From: Septoria linicola
Lineage: Eukaryota > Ascomycota > Dothideomycetes > Mycosphaerellales > Mycosphaerellaceae
Length of the DNA: 64,000 nt
Direction: 5' to 3'
Assembly (NCBI GenBank): GCA_024114885.1
Contig: CP099418.1
Span: 806,001 to 870,000 of the forward strand
Shown here: piece after piece, positions 21,252-33,972 of the stretch
Position numbering within the stretch: position 1 is the stretch's first letter
How the letters are laid out: each line of letters opens with the position of its first letter
Program-made: the position numbers and the translations under genes
Notes under the pieces: generated by a model
The model's input: the letters and a program-made list of their open reading frames with translations, nothing else
What the model was told of the DNA's origin: nothing
Database searches by the model: none

Positions 21252-22278
21252 GTCTTAGTCTGCATTCATGGCCAGCAATTGAGATCGTCTGCGGAGGCAC
21301 AAAGTATGCGCATAGACCTACCTAGTAGCTCCCCTCGGGCGGTGCTTCACATGCTTTGGCCGAATCTGTTTAGATCGTAGACTGTGGTATGCGTGAGACT
21401 TCGGAGGATTTCTTTTTGGTGGACGACTGCCGAATCCTTCAAGCGAGCAGAATTCCACCAGCAGACGTCGAAGCGAGTCGGGGATGAGCTTGCCAGATGG
21501 AAATGACGCAGGCGGAGCAGTGTGATGGGACAAACTGGGTAAATTGTTATGCAGCGAACAAGAATAGCAGCAGCAGCACGACGGATCGCCGGCCGCTAGG
21601 AAATTGGTGTCGGTGGTTGGCTGCTCGTGTTATTTGCTGCCCACTTCTTCGCCCTTGCGCACGGCAGAACCTACTACTGTTACGGTTGCTGTTGGCAGTT
21701 GTGTATGGCGCATGCGGCGAAGCGGAGGACATTCATACCATTCTACTGTTTCGTCAGAAGCGTGGACTGATATATATTGTGTCGTGAGAGAGATACATCC
21801 GCGTCCAGGATCAACTAATTGGCCTTGGAAGCCGGAATCTGGGCAAGCCACGCGATAGTGCACGCAGAGGACCCCTCGAAACGGGTTCAACGACAAACGA
21901 CGATACATCCTGCTCCCCGCGCAACGGCTGACGAACTGCAACAAACACTGCCGTCAAAGACACATTGGATGTAGCAGCAGGATCTGGACTTGGATTGGGA
22001 GAAGTGCATTGCGCATGGTGGGAGCAGCAGCTTGATTACAGGGACAGCCACAGGCTCCAGCCAAGCTGTCAGAAAGCAGCAAGCAGTCTCGTCTCGTAGC
22101 TAGACCGCTGCTTACTGCTGCGCGACAACCGCTCCACCGCTGTCGTGTTGGTGTGCTGGCTGGCTGTGCCGGCATCACATCGTCGACCCCGGACTGCGCG
22201 GTGTTTCAGTCCCAAGCACGAGTCAGCTGCCACTTGTAGCAATCGCTCCACGGCACTACTGTCTGCCTCCCGGACGAC
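21252..22278. promoter_or_regulatory. 1-kb divergent promoter region, G-patch gene / KIN1
   Basis: It holds the promoters and leaders of both flanking genes. Several short ATG-started frames precede the KIN1 start, as is usual for fungal kinase leaders. No RNA gene or repeat seen. Confidence 0.35.
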
Positions 22279-25200
22279 ATGTCGGCAGCCGCTTCTTCTC
22301 CACCGTCAGCTCCACGTGCACATCGCCAGTCCGCCGCCTACTCCTCCTCCCCCTCAACCACGGCCGAACGCGACAACCGGCTGCCGCATCGCTCGCAGTC
22401 CACATCGCACCGCTCGGCCGGCCCTTCTTCGCCTCGCCGGTCAATGTCCACATCCCAGGCTCCTTCCTCGCCCGCATCGCACAACCGCCAACCCTCCGGC
22501 AACCTCGACCGCGTTGCTCGAAACGACTATGAGCAGAGTAACGTGAATCAGCCGCAGACTGCCTCGTCCTCGCGCAGGAGCGAGTCGCATGAGCCCGCTA
22601 TGAATGGCACTGGGGGAGCTGCTCACCCGGCCAGAGGGGACTCGATGCGGGCAGCTTCATCGGGACATGCTCGAACACAATCTCGCTACAGCGACCAACC
22701 CACGCCCGCTCCCAGCAATGGCGACTCACGCTCAGCACCGCCAGCCACCAATTTGAGAAGGCGGACCACGCTGGACGCGCAGACGGGAACCTGGGAGCTG
22801 GGCAAGACCATTGGTGCTGGAAGTATGGGTAAAGTCAAGCTTGCTCGGAACAGGGAGACGGGCGAACAGGTCGCTGTGAAGATTGTGCCCCGAAACAGCC
22901 AAGGCGAGGAGCACCGCACCGAGCAGGAACGCCAACGGGCAGAGCATAGCAAGGAAGTCCGGACTGCGCGAGAGGCCGCCATTGTGACGCTGGTCGATCA
23001 CCCATATATCTGCTACATGCGTGACCATGTACGCACCAGCTACCATTGGTATATGCTGTTTGAGTACGTCAACGGCGGGCAAATGCTGGACTATATCATT
23101 TCCCATGGCAGGCTTAAGGAAAAGCAGGCCCGCAAATTTGGCCGCCAGATCGCGAGCGCTCTGGATTATTGTCATCGGAACAGCATCGTGCACCGCGATC
23201 TGAAGATTGAGAACATTCTCATCAGTAAAACTGGAGACATCAAGATCATAGATTTTGGTCTGTCGAATCTCTTCACACCTAAGAGCACGCTGAAGACATT
23301 TTGCGGAAGTCTGTACTTTGCAGCTCCCGAGCTTCTGCAGGCGAAGCAGTACACTGGACCAGAAGTTGACGTATGGAGTTTTGGCATTGTTCTATACGTG
23401 TTGGTCTGTGGCAAAGTGCCCTTTGACGACCAGAGCATGCCGCAGCTGCATGCCAAGATCAAGAAGGGCGTGGTAGAATATCCCCCTTGGTTGAGCAGTG
23501 GTGAGTCAAGCTGCGACTAGAGGCATCGGCCACAACTGACGTATCACAGAATGTCGACAATTGATCGCACGAATGCTGACTACTAATCCGCTCGAGCGCG
23601 CGACATTGCAGGAGATCATGACCCATCCCTGGATGACCAAAGGATTCAATGGCCCACCGGAGAACTTTTTGCCGGAAAGGAAGCCCTTGTCGCTACCCCT
23701 AGATCCAGTCGTGATCGATAAGATGACCGGCTTCGATTTTGGGACAGCAGAGTTCATCGCGGACAAGTTGACTAAGATCATCGAATCTGACGAGTACAAA
23801 CGAGCGATACGAATGCAAGAGCAACGAGCTCAGGCGACGCCGCAGGAGAATGATCAGAAGCGCGGAGTCTTCAACTTCTACAAAAGGCGAAGCTCCACCA
23901 CTAGTAGGGACACGCTGAACACTCCCTCCACCGAAGCCATTTCACTTGGCTCTGACCCGCTCAATGCCTTCCATCCCATGGTGTCCATGTATTACTTGGC
24001 CAAGGAGAAGCTTGACAGAGAGGCCAAGGAGCGCAATCCCGGTGCACTGTCAATGCCTCTCGTTGCGGGCGAGAAGCCACTGGGCATGGTTGACTTGGCG
24101 GCTCCTGCTCCTGCACATACGAATGCTTCTGCCTATGAAATGGCTGGGGAGAAGCCTACAGGCGGGCGATCTCGACCCCGAGCACGAACACATGGCGAGG
24201 ACGAGATCGATCAAGATATGCGCGAACTGAACGTCAATGCGGCGTCAAACCCACAACACCCTACCATCGTTGAGCCAGAAAAGACGCCTTCGCATGCCCG
24301 CAAGGAAAGCGTGGCAGGCGGCCTTTTAAGGAGATTTAGCAAGCGCGAACGAACAGAGCGACCATCTCATCCACCCTCCTCGCTTGATAAATACAACCCG
24401 GAGACTCCTAGGAAGAGTTTCAGCATGCGTCGTACGCGAGATCGTAGCCAGACTCGTGAAGCTAGTCAGACACGAGAAGGGACGCGACCGGAAACAGCCG
24501 CCAGCAAACAGAGCGAGTTGCTCGTGCCTCCTACTGGCGATGCTACTCATGAAAAGACACCGGCAGGCTTGACAACATCAAAGAAGTCGCACGGATTAGG
24601 ACGATCGGTCAGCGTCAACTCGAGTGACATCAGAAGACGCTTGACTAGGCGTGGCGTGTCCGAAGGGTCCTCCAAGAGGCCGCCACTGACATCTACAGGC
24701 AGTACTGAAAACCGCAAGCCCTCGTTTGATCAGGGCAGTAGCATACGAGAAGCTCAATCCGATGTTGAGGGGCCTACAAAGCCGACGAACACCTTCACGA
24801 ACCGAGCACGATCCATGGGACACGCACGAAAGGAAAGTATGCAGGTACGGAGAGCTCAAAGGGAAAGAGCACGAACCGGTCAGGCCGACGTGCCAGAAGA
24901 GACTGATGCGGAACTGCTTGATGAAGTGGAGACCAACCAAAATGGGCATGGCAGTCCAAGCATGAAGCCCGTTTTCCTCAAGGGGCTTTTCAGTGTGAGC
25001 ACGACAAGCAGCAAACCTCTGACCTTTATTCGACAAGACCTCATCCGAGTATTGCAAGAGCTTGGCGTCGATTATCGAGAAGTTAAGGGTGGCTTCTCAT
25101 GTAAGCACTCTCCGAGCATAATGCCACGTCCTGGACCCGAGGAGACGATTCCCTCTGGCGCACAGCCTCTCTCACCTCCCTCCGACGCCCACCACAAACG

Positions 25201-25537
25201 CAAGATCAGCTTCGGCGGGTTCCGGTCTCAGACTGGTGATGAGCCGAAAACGCCGAAGAAGAAGGCGAGCTACACTACTGGTAACTCCGATGAGGAAAGT
25301 GAGGAAGATCCACAGACGAGTACTTCAAGGCAATCGACGCAGCAGCAACGAGCTGCCGGCGAGACGAGCACGCACGTGCAGCACGACCTAGGAGAGAACT
25401 TAGTACTAAAGTTTGAGATCTTCGTCGTCAAGGTGCCTCTCCTGAGTCTGCACGGCATTCAGTTCAAGAAAGTCGATGGGGGCACGTGGCAATACAAGAA
25501 CATGGCCCAGAAAATCTTGAACGAGCTGAGGTTGTAG
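22279..25537 (+). CDS. kin1: KIN1/MARK/PAR-1 family Ser/Thr protein kinase
   Basis: Exons 22279-23500 and 23550-25537 with a 49-bp intron (GTGAGTCAAG...ATCACAG) inside the C-lobe, giving 1069 aa. The N-terminal 170 residues are Ser/Pro-rich and disordered. The kinase domain starts near residue 172 with GTWELGKTIGAGSMGKVKLA and VAVKIV. It contains IVHRDLKIENIL, IIDFGLSNLF, an activation loop with KTFCGSLYFAAPELL and VDVWSFGIVLYVLV. All catalytic residues (K, HRD, DFG) are present. A long basic/Ser-rich linker ends in a KA1 domain (FEIFVVKVPLLSLHGIQFK, then QYKNMAQKILNELRL), which in this family binds anionic lipids and inhibits the kinase. The family acts in cell polarity, septation and exocytosis at the plasma membrane. 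Length matches fungal KIN1 proteins. Confidence 0.95.
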
Positions 25538-26069
25538 ACACCGTCAGTGAATGAGGACTTTGGCTTGAATAGTGAGCAGCACGAGCAGGTCTTTTGCTGC
25601 GTGGAAGAAGGAATGAAAAAGGGACAAACATGAAATGAGATTAATTTGTTTTCCCTTGCGTAGTTTGTCGATTTGGCCGCCTCTTATTGTACATCGAGGG
25701 ACTGGCTGAGCGTCTGTTTGTTTATCCTTTTCCTTGAGTAATCATGGCATGAGTAGTAGCTTTGGAGGAAAGCGAAGCGAATCGAAGCGAGCATTGTGCT
25801 TTATGGAAACTGGACAGAAGAGGGCGAGTGGTGGGAGTGAGGTAACTTTTCAAGAGGAGTGCAGTGCGAGGTAGTAGCAGATGAGAGGAGGCTTGTCATG
25901 TCAATATAGCGGTGTTCTACTGCCCGTATGGAATGATAGACATGTGGTGGATCCCGCGAGCACTCATCGCCACATCCAGTCCCTATTCTTATCCAGGACT
26001 CAGACCCGCTCACCATATCCCCATCATCTCCTAACTCACGGCCCAGCCATATCCTATCTTCTCCTTCTT
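25538..26069. other. Convergent intergenic region
   Basis: About 530 bp between the KIN1 stop and the stop of the minus-strand M20 peptidase. 3' untranslated sequence only, with no gene seen. Confidence 0.35.
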
Positions 26070-27401
26070 CTACCCACCACCGAGATAATCCCACCCTGTC
26101 AAAACATGCACCTTCACCGTCTCCAAAAACTCCTCCGCACTCACCTTCTCATCTACCTCTGCCATCCCCCTCGGACTCGGCCCATACGCATACGCTGGAA
26201 TATCGTGTCTCCGGAAATGCTTGCAATCTGTCGCGCCGAGGGAACATATCGCTTCCGGAGAACTTCTTACATCTTCTTCGCTGGCGTGATGGATGAGACT
26301 GGCGTTATCTTGTAAGAGGCCGACTACAGGGTGGGTGGGAGAAGTTATGTGTGGAAGCGTGAGAGTGGTTCTCGTGGACGGTGTAGGTTGCGCTTGTGGG
26401 GAAGTCTGTGGTGAAGGATAGTGTCGATGGAAGAGAGGATATGAGAGGTTGGAACCCCGATGGGAATCCGGATGTCGGTGGAGAAAGTGCAGGAGGAGGG
26501 GATCATGTTGATTTTTAGGCCGCCACGTATGATACCGATGTTGACGGTCGCCTGGAGCATGGCGTCTATTTAGCCGGGCCACATGATCGAGTCTGCCACG
26601 CGACGGAAGGCGGATTGTTGCATGTGTTTCTTGATCTTTTCGTCCATGGGTAGGTCTAATTTCTCGAGCGAGAGAAGTGCGGTAATGAGGCGGCAGGCGA
26701 TTCTGATCGCGCCTTCGCTGCGGTGAGTGTATGCGCCATGAGCTGCTTGTGCTGTGACTGTAAACGTCAAGCGTAGAGTGCCTTTTCTCGCCGAAGCGGA
26801 TGCTTTGCAGGCCACTAGGTTCTCCTATGAGGATGCAGTCTCCTTGGTACTTGTCCTTGTCGCGGTCGGCCATGTGTTCGAGTAGGTAGCGTGTACCCCA
26901 GCGACCGCCAGTCTCTTCGTCGGAGACTACTTGGAGCACACATTTGCCTTTGAGTTGGTCGCAGATCTGGTGGAGATATGTGAAGGCGATGATCGAAGCT
27001 GCGGTTCCGGCTTTCATGTCGACGCATGATCGGCCGAGTATGTAGCCATCTTCAACGTCTCGAGAAAATGGATCGAGCTTCCATTTCGATGCGTCTTCAA
27101 CCGGAAACTGATCGATGTGGCCATTAAGGACGATACTGGGCGGCTTGCTACAGCCCTCATCGGAGGGCTCTGGAGAATTGAAGACGCTCAGCAGATTTGG
27201 GGATTCTGATTTCGGAGCTATTATGGTCGACTCGATATTATGTGCTGTCAAATAAGCCTTGACGACTTCTACAGCCTCTTTTGTATCTCCGGGCGGGTTG
27301 GGTGTGGGCGCTCGTATAAGCGACTGCAGAAGTGCAATGTGCTTTTCTGCGTCGGCATCGATGCGATCTAGAAGTGCTTGCTTGACTTGTGAACGTGCCA
27401 T
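26070..27401 (-). pseudogene. M20 metallopeptidase/deacylase (ArgE/DapE-like), multiply disrupted
   Basis: The first 200 codons encode a good M20 start: PTPNPPGDTKEAV, SIVLNGHIDQFPVED (catalytic His/Asp), LGRSCVDMKAGTAAS, VVSDEETGGRWGTR (catalytic Glu pair) and ILIGEPSG. The frame then breaks at a four-base run at 26783-26786 and continues one frame over (GTLRLTFTVTAQAAHGAYTH). A TAA interrupts it at 26571-26573. It shifts again at the four-base run 26398-26401 (into ATYTVHENHSHAST) and near 26345, and ends with CSLGATDCKHFRRHDIPAYA (C-terminal zinc His) to 26070. So there are three +1 shifts and one nonsense codon in 1.3 kb. The intact family hydrolyses N-acyl amino acids or dipeptides with two Zn2+. 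It is either a real pseudogene or a poorly sequenced stretch. Confidence 0.85.
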
Positions 27402-28390
27402 GATGATAGGTTTCGCCTGACAAGAGCGTTACTTGATGAATAGACGCGGTTGCTCAAATCTGCTCTGCAAGCTTACTAAATTATTGGCTTCTGGGAGTCA
27501 TTTGAACCTTGTGCCTGGAAGCCCGGTGGCCTTAGACGCCTTTGCGGCTAATTCTTTCGTGTCCTGTTGGAGTCATTTTGCTCACAAAATTGCGACTCTC
27601 CTCGGTACTGCTTCTGGTTACCGCACTGATACCTTTTCTCCGCCCACCTGGAGTTCTGGACGCGGTCCATCAACAAGTTCGAACCCCGATAGCAGAGACA
27701 TGGTCAGAGGGCGGAACACATTATCTCTCACGATCTTCGGATGCATCTGAAAACTTGTAAGCCGACGAGTATCTACGCTGGTCAGTCATGGTCGACTTTG
27801 TCAAGGGTGAAGTTTAGCTGGACGATTTTCGGGCTGCTTGGCATTGGCCATTGCAATGCTTGTCCTCGCGCGAACGCCTCGCGCGGCAACTGCTCGTCTC
27901 CACGCGTAACAATCGGTCTCGATGAGCAAGACTGCCCGCTGCTACACTCTCAAACTTGTACAGCTTGGGATGGCACATATAATACTGCATTGTTATGCTG
28001 ATCCATACTGCACCAAAGAGCATAGCCTGAGCAGAACCGTGGCGAACTGGCATTGGCCACGTCACGGCCAGGCATGATCCAACACAAAGGTAACGTTCAT
28101 CGGACAAGACGCGAAGTGTAATCCAACACAGAATACATTTTGAACTCTGCAGCAAGTGACACTACCGTAAATTGGTCGTCCACAGGTCTGCTCGCAGCGA
28201 GAAGATACCGCTTACCGACCCCGCCCCAGTGGTATCCGTCCGCCGCCACCGGAAGCAAGACACGGCAGGGCGGATCTCGTATATCGCCGTGCTGAACGAT
28301 CACGGTACAATACTGTCCTCCAGCTCTGGTCTCCAGTTCTCCTTCTTGCCAAATTGAGGACGCTTTGCCAGCGAAGTACATCTGACCATC
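27402..28390. other. 1-kb intergenic region upstream of the P450
   Basis: Divergent promoters of the M20 pseudogene and the P450 lie here. Overlapping frames of 60-113 codons have no recognisable features. No RNA gene: a GTTCGAA-like string at about 27,677 has no cloverleaf around it. Confidence 0.35.
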
Positions 28391-29938
28391 ATGCTGACTA
28401 CCTATCTCTTGTACGCTGCTGGCGTAGCTCTATTATCGAGATGCCTCTTCGTGCTCTACAACGCTTTCTTCGGCCCTTTGCACGACATTCCTGGCCCTTT
28501 GCTCGCCCGGTTCACAAAAGCCTGGTATCTGCGTAGCATCTGGACTGGTCAAGCTCACTGGGACCAAATCGCCCTCCACCGCAAGTACGCCAAGGATGGG
28601 GACTTCTATGCCCCAGTCGTCCGCCTTGGACCCAAGATGTACTCTATCACGCGGCCAGAAAAAGTCGTGTACGGCATAGGCTCGAAGATGCCAAAGAGCA
28701 GCTGGTACGAGGGATGGAAACACCCATCGCCGGATCGGTGGACTCTGTTCCCGGATCGCAACATGAAACGACACGCCGAGACAAGGAGAAAATTGCAGAG
28801 CATGTATGCCATGTCGAGCTTACTGCATTACGAGACATACGTGGAATCTGCTCAAGACATCTTCAACCAAAGACTGGTCGAGATGTGCTCGGATGGGCGG
28901 ACTGTTGACATGCACCATTGGCTTCAATGCTATGCTTTTGACGTGATTGGCAACATCACATACAGTCGTCGATTCGGCTTCCTGGACGAGGGCAAAGACA
29001 TTGAACGAACCATGGTTTCACTCGACTCGAACTTATCCTACTCAACGTTGGTTGGTGTATACGCGTGGGCACATCCAATCCTGTACAAGATCATGGAGAA
29101 AGTGCCGGGATCCGGTGCTGCTGGACGTGCATACCTTATGGACTTTACCCGGAAGATGATTGCAGGCAAAGAGGCAGAACGCGATGCAGATGAGAAGGCG
29201 GGCAGAAGATACGTGCCTCAAGAGGGGGTGCCCAGAGACTTTATGAACCTGGCCATGGATGCCGAGCGCGACCCAGAGAAGAATATGACCAAGTACAACG
29301 TGTTCATGATTGGTATCTCCAACATCATTGCCGGATCAGATACCACTGCAGTGTCCTTGAGCAGCGTGCTTTGGCATTTGGCTTCAAATCCAGCTGCGCT
29401 ACAGCGTCTACGCGCCGAAATTGATCAGGCCATTGCAGACGGGAAGATGACCACAGATCGCGTGACGTTCAAGCAAAGTCAAGAGCTATCCTACTTCCAA
29501 GCCTGCATCAAGGAAGGACTGCGTCTGTGCGCTGCCACAGGATTACCGCTCTGGCGTGAAGTGCCGAAAGGCTCTGGCGGCGTGCAGATGTGTGGCCACT
29601 ACTTCCCAGAAGGCAGCGAGGTCGGCATCAACACTTGGGTAGCACACTATGACGAAGACATCTGGGGACCTGATGCAGCTCAGTTCAAGCCTGAGAGATG
29701 GATTGACAGTAGTACTGAACGACTCAAGATTATGGACAGCTTCTTCATGCCGTTTGGCCTGGGTTCAAGAACTTGTATTGGACGACACATCTCTTTCCTC
29801 GAGATGAACAAAGTCATTCCGATGATTGTGTCCAAATTTGATTTCGAGATTGTCAACCAGTCTGGCACTCTCGAGACTGAGAACTATTGGTTCGTGAAAC
29901 CAACGGATTTCCGAGTCGTGGTGAAAGAGCGAGCATAA
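28391..29938 (+). CDS. Cytochrome P450 monooxygenase, pisatin-demethylase-like
   Basis: Single exon of 515 codons. It has an N-terminal membrane anchor (LLYAAGVALLSRCLFVLYNA) and a proline hinge (LHDIPGPLLARFTKAW). The I-helix oxygen-binding motif is AGSDTTAVS, the K-helix ExxR is in CIKEGLRL, the PERF-like element is FKPERW, and the heme-binding loop is FGLGSRTCIGR with the cysteine thiolate. The order and wording (FMPFGLGSRTC, then ISFLEMNKVIP) are those of the fungal pisatin demethylase group, which hydroxylates or O-demethylates small aromatic compounds in the ER. The partner is NADPH-cytochrome P450 reductase, not seen here. No biosynthetic core enzyme is adjacent, so a detoxification role is as likely as a pathway role. 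Confidence 0.93.
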   Translation: MLTTYLLYAAGVALLSRCLFVLYNAFFGPLHDIPGPLLARFTKAWYLRSIWTGQAHWDQIALHRKYAKDGDFYAPVVRLGPKMYSITRPEKVVYGIGSKMPKSSWYEGWKHPSPDRWTLFPDRNMKRHAETRRKLQSMYAMSSLLHYETYVESAQDIFNQRLVEMCSDGRTVDMHHWLQCYAFDVIGNITYSRRFGFLDEGKDIERTMVSLDSNLSYSTLVGVYAWAHPILYKIMEKVPGSGAAGRAYLMDFTRKMIAGKEAERDADEKAGRRYVPQEGVPRDFMNLAMDAERDPEKNMTKYNVFMIGISNIIAGSDTTAVSLSSVLWHLASNPAALQRLRAEIDQAIADGKMTTDRVTFKQSQELSYFQACIKEGLRLCAATGLPLWREVPKGSGGVQMCGHYFPEGSEVGINTWVAHYDEDIWGPDAAQFKPERWIDSSTERLKIMDSFFMPFGLGSRTCIGRHISFLEMNKVIPMIVSKFDFEIVNQSGTLETENYWFVKPTDFRVVVKERA

Positions 29939-30143
29939 TTCACAGCGCATCTTGTTATCCGCCGTCGGTTGGGTTCCTGCAGCCCGAAGGCTTGTCAGTG
30001 GGTCCCTGAGCATGGGCCCAAGAATCGCCATATATTTTGTGTAACGCGAGCCGCTCTGCTGGCGTTAGGTTGGGTCGGCTTCACTCCCATCTCCCACACT
30101 GTTCTTCTTACCACCGTCACTTGCTGCCTCTGCTGACCTGAGT

Positions 30144-32571
30144 ATGTATGACTACGACAACTACAATGAGCGCAACATACCATTTTGCGCTCCTCCTTCA
30201 TGGCTGTGTTCCTCGGAATGCTCAGTTTGTGAAGGATCATATTTTTCATTAAAGTCTCAGCAAAGCGCTGAAGCTCGCTACCTTGCCGAGTACACAGATG
30301 AAGAAGCCTCTCTTGAAGTGGAAGAGCTATTGTCCGATATCCACTTCCAATTTGAGGCCTTGAGGGCAAGTCTCAGGGTGGACGGTGATATGGTCATGTC
30401 ACGGTGGCTCAAGAAGAGTGAAGCATGGCGAAATGAAGTATTGCGAAGAACAGAAATTGGATTGTTCTCGGAATCGGTATCTTCAGCGCCACGCTCGAGG
30501 TTCAACCAGCCTTTTCGGTCAACGACGGATGATCCGAAGCGGTGGCGATTCACTCCCTGGATGTTCTTCGATGAGCTTGCCCAAGATCGCACTCGAATGC
30601 TGTCCCTACTCCATCATCGTTCGAGTTGGCTTCCGTCGCGGTTTACTGTCATGGACATGCAAGGCCTGCGGGGAACTTTCGGTGCCAGTAACAATACGCC
30701 GGAATACTTCTTCAACGACAAATGCGTGAGACTGACGACTGATGGCTACGGTTGCGCTCGTTGAATGGGATGCCGATCTAGCTCACTCTTGAACCATCGT
30801 GGGTTTCCCAAGAGCAGTTATGATGCTGGAGACACAACGTAAGATCCTGCAAATTCTGACAGAGGTCACATACTCAGCAAGTCGTGGAGGAGAAAATTCC
30901 GGTAACGAGAAGTGGCGAGCTTTTAGTGCTGCTGGCATCAAGCAATCCGGGCACGACACTCTCAGCAGTACCTACATCTGGCCAGCATTCGCCAAGCCAA
31001 TCATAGACTGGCCGGCTCATGTTCAACGCATCGCGAGTTCCAGATTCAATCTCATACTGGACAATATATGGTTGATGCAGACGGACGCCGCTTACATGCA
31101 TGAAGAGATCTGCTCTCGAAAGGCTGGAGTGGTGTATGGTGGGCACTCGAGAGTTGCCATGCAAAAGCGGTGGGAACTGCTGGCGCGCGACTTCGCTGTT
31201 GAGCAACATCGTCGCTTGAGTGCATGGTATCGAGTGTTGACCGCTGCTAACGCTCTGTGCGATGTCACTTCTTTAGACGAGTCTTCCCCCGATGGCCGAG
31301 TATCTGCTAGGACTATAGAAGCCCTAAGCATGCTCGATCAGCAAGTATGGAACGCTGCAAGACTGCTCAGCCAGACCCTTGAGGGCTTGACACCAGCAAT
31401 GAGGGCGGTCAGGTCACGATATACGGCATATCAGAAGGAGGGAACGATCCAGCATGATATGCGACCAGTGGATTGGGACAACATGGACCCAGCTGACATT
31501 CTGTGGACTTGCTACCGCAAGACTCAGCTCTTCTTCTTGCCTAATAGCTTTCCAGACCAGCTCAAGGAGGCTTTCCTGAAGCTCGGCGAAGTGCTCACTT
31601 TGGGAAGAGTCGCACGGCACGCCGATCAAAAATTTCTTGACTATCTGGCTGATCTGGAAGCTCTGGCGGAGATGCTAGAGATACTCACTTACAACCAGAT
31701 GAGCTACCGTAGCCGAGCTATTCCACACTCCGCAGCGGCCGGGTGCATCGAAGCATGCAAAGGCATTATCTCTGAAAAGGCAATAGCTGAATTGAGGATA
31801 CCAAGACAATCCGTCGAGCGACTCGGGCAGGCGATGAGTGTTCTATATGATACGTCATGGCCGAAGGGGGAACATGACTGCGCATGGCTCTCAAAAGCGT
31901 CTACCTGCCGAGACAAGCTGTCCGCATTCTGGAATATTTACAGGAAGGAAATGCAGACCGGCGATCGCGCGATTTCAAAGGAGATGATGTCGTCTGATAT
32001 CATGTCATTGATAGATTTCGACACTCGTCCGGAGCATCTGGCAGGTATTGCGGCCGAGCGTCTGGCTTGTACAGCTTGGGGCAATTCGCCCGGCGGGGCT
32101 ACACCCAATGTCACTCCACCTGAACACACAGAGCCGATGAGAGATTGTGGGAGCACCCAAGCAGGTCCCGTAGTACGCAAGACGACCAGAGCAAAGATCC
32201 TTCGACTCTACCCGAGCACTGATCCTAAGGCGGACACCGCGCCAACAACTATCAATCGTGAGCAGACTTCTGCGACTGTGGAACCGACTCCAATAAAGCA
32301 GGACAGCCTCGTTGTGTTCGCTAGGATGTTTCCTACAAGCGGTACTGCTGGCGGCAGTGTCAGATGGACTCAGTTCGTGCAGGCGGTTACAGACGCAGGG
32401 CTCTCTGCTACAGCAGAAGGCGGCTCTGCTGTGACCTTCTCCGATGGAAGCACCAGAGTATCTGTGCATCGACCACACCCTGAGCCTGTGATCAATCCGA
32501 TCATGTTACGAGCGATTGGCAAGCGGTTCAGGAAGCTCTAGGCTGGGACGGCGACAGATTCATACTTCGAG
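30144..32571 (+). pseudogene. 'ipa'-type fungal protein with two single-base frame disruptions
   Basis: Exon 1 is 30144-30725 (194 codons) and a 56-bp intron (30726-30781, GTGAGA...CTAG) leads into LTLEPSWV. At about 30803-30806 one base appears to be missing, since the family-like continuation (FPRAVMMLETQRKILQ) is in the next frame and then runs 580 codons. Near the end the C-terminal domain (ARMFPTSGTAGGSVRWTQFV, VTDAGLSATAEGGSAV, HRPHPEPVINPIMLRAIGKR) hits TAG at 32539-32541. With one base restored it would end YGW-D in the way these proteins usually do. This C-terminal module looks like a small RNA-binding (HicA/dsRBD-like) fold with a conserved PHP motif. The name 'ipa' and the fold are from memory. 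Function unknown. Confidence 0.6.
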
Positions 32572-33972
32572 CGAAGCACTGAGTGGCCTCGAACGTCTGG
32601 TTGGAATCTACTAAAGGTCATCGATCACCGGTGCCATCTTACCAAAGCTGATATCACAACTGCGCAGCCCGCATTACTCCAGCATGAGTTCGCGACTCCT
32701 ACGATCATGTCCAGCAGCCTCGCAGATCATCGTCTGGAAAAGGTGCGACCAACGAAACTGGTGACCACATCACGCTACACATCGTTTTCGCGAAGCAGAA
32801 ACGTGCACTTTTGACTCAAAGACATTCTGTGAGAACCATCATCAACAATAGACCTCGTGCAACTGCAGAAAGGCGCTATTCGCAGAGCAGAAATTTCGTA
32901 AGCACGAAGAAGAAATCAAGTAGATGCATTCATTGAAAACCTCTGTCAGCCCTACAATGATCTCCCACGCAGCCAACGTCAGCACTACAAGACCATCACA
33001 GTACCTTACGCCATCATCATCGCCACATACCACTTCATCCACCACCGAATATCCCTCATTCTCTCTCAACTCACCTCTCTCACACCACACCACACCTCCC
33101 ATAGCTCCTCTAACTGAAGTCATCATATCCCGTGACCTCTTCCAAGCCATCCAGTCGTAAGCGCCCGTGGCGTAGTAGCGCCTCTTCCTCGCAACCACGA
33201 CGGTCGCCTCTCATTCGCTCGATTCGTGAGCTGTTTCTATATTGGTGTGGCACACATCTTTTATAAAAGTCACTTATCACATTTTTGTAGTATCAGATGG
33301 TCAAGTGATGCTGCATTAGACATTATTGTGCTTTAGGTCTGAGCGGCAGAGACAGGAAAAGTAGGTGTAGGTGAGTGTGGCGTTGAGGTTCTTGTCTGTG
33401 TGTACTTGCTCGCTTGCTACTGTGTGTCAATCATTAATCATATGATCGATCGACATTTGTCGAGAAATAGCCGGCTTGTCAAAATCCCGAGGAAAGAGAG
33501 GGAGCAAAGTCGTTGAGATCATATTGACGCACGCAAGCAAGAAAAAGCTGAAGCTGAGGTCGAAATAGCATGTGGTCTAAGCGGCGTTGGTCGCGTTCGT
33601 TTCGTGCGTGATCAGCAGTAGTTTGTGGAAGTGTTCTAGGTCAGATCTTCGGCCTGGATTCGGTTAACGCGGGCTCATGTGAAGGATTGCATGCTGCGTG
33701 CCGAGCGCATGATACAGGTTCCAAGGCAATTGTTGGTTAGCTATCAGATAAGCCACGCTCGATTGTCTCGTAGTGCATGAATGCATGCACATCGGCTTAC
33801 CAACAAGAGTCATCAGGATTGTAGGTCCTGCGAAGATCAGTGGGCAGGGCACAGGTAATTCTCGTTTGATCGGCATCAGAGAGAGGCTGTACAAATCTGA
33901 TACATACGCTATGAATGGCTTGCAGCTCGGTGCATCTGCTGCATCTGCCGCAGCGCTTCGTGTCGTGCCGTT
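32572..33972. other. 1.4-kb intergenic region, no gene supported
   Basis: It separates the ipa-type gene from the 3' end of SFT2. A minus-strand frame at 32842-33198 (118 codons) has some hydrophobic sequence but no recognisable domain. Treated as non-coding 3' sequence of both convergent genes. Confidence 0.35.

Noticed and set aside
27650..27700. tRNA-like B-box (GTTCGAACCCC)
   Set aside because: No acceptor, D or anticodon stems can be drawn on either strand around it.
30874..32478. Minus-strand open frames of 70-157 codons inside the ipa-type gene, and similar frames opposite KIN1, DNA2 and GH3
   Set aside because: They are antisense shadows of well-supported coding sequence, with compositions explained by the sense codons.
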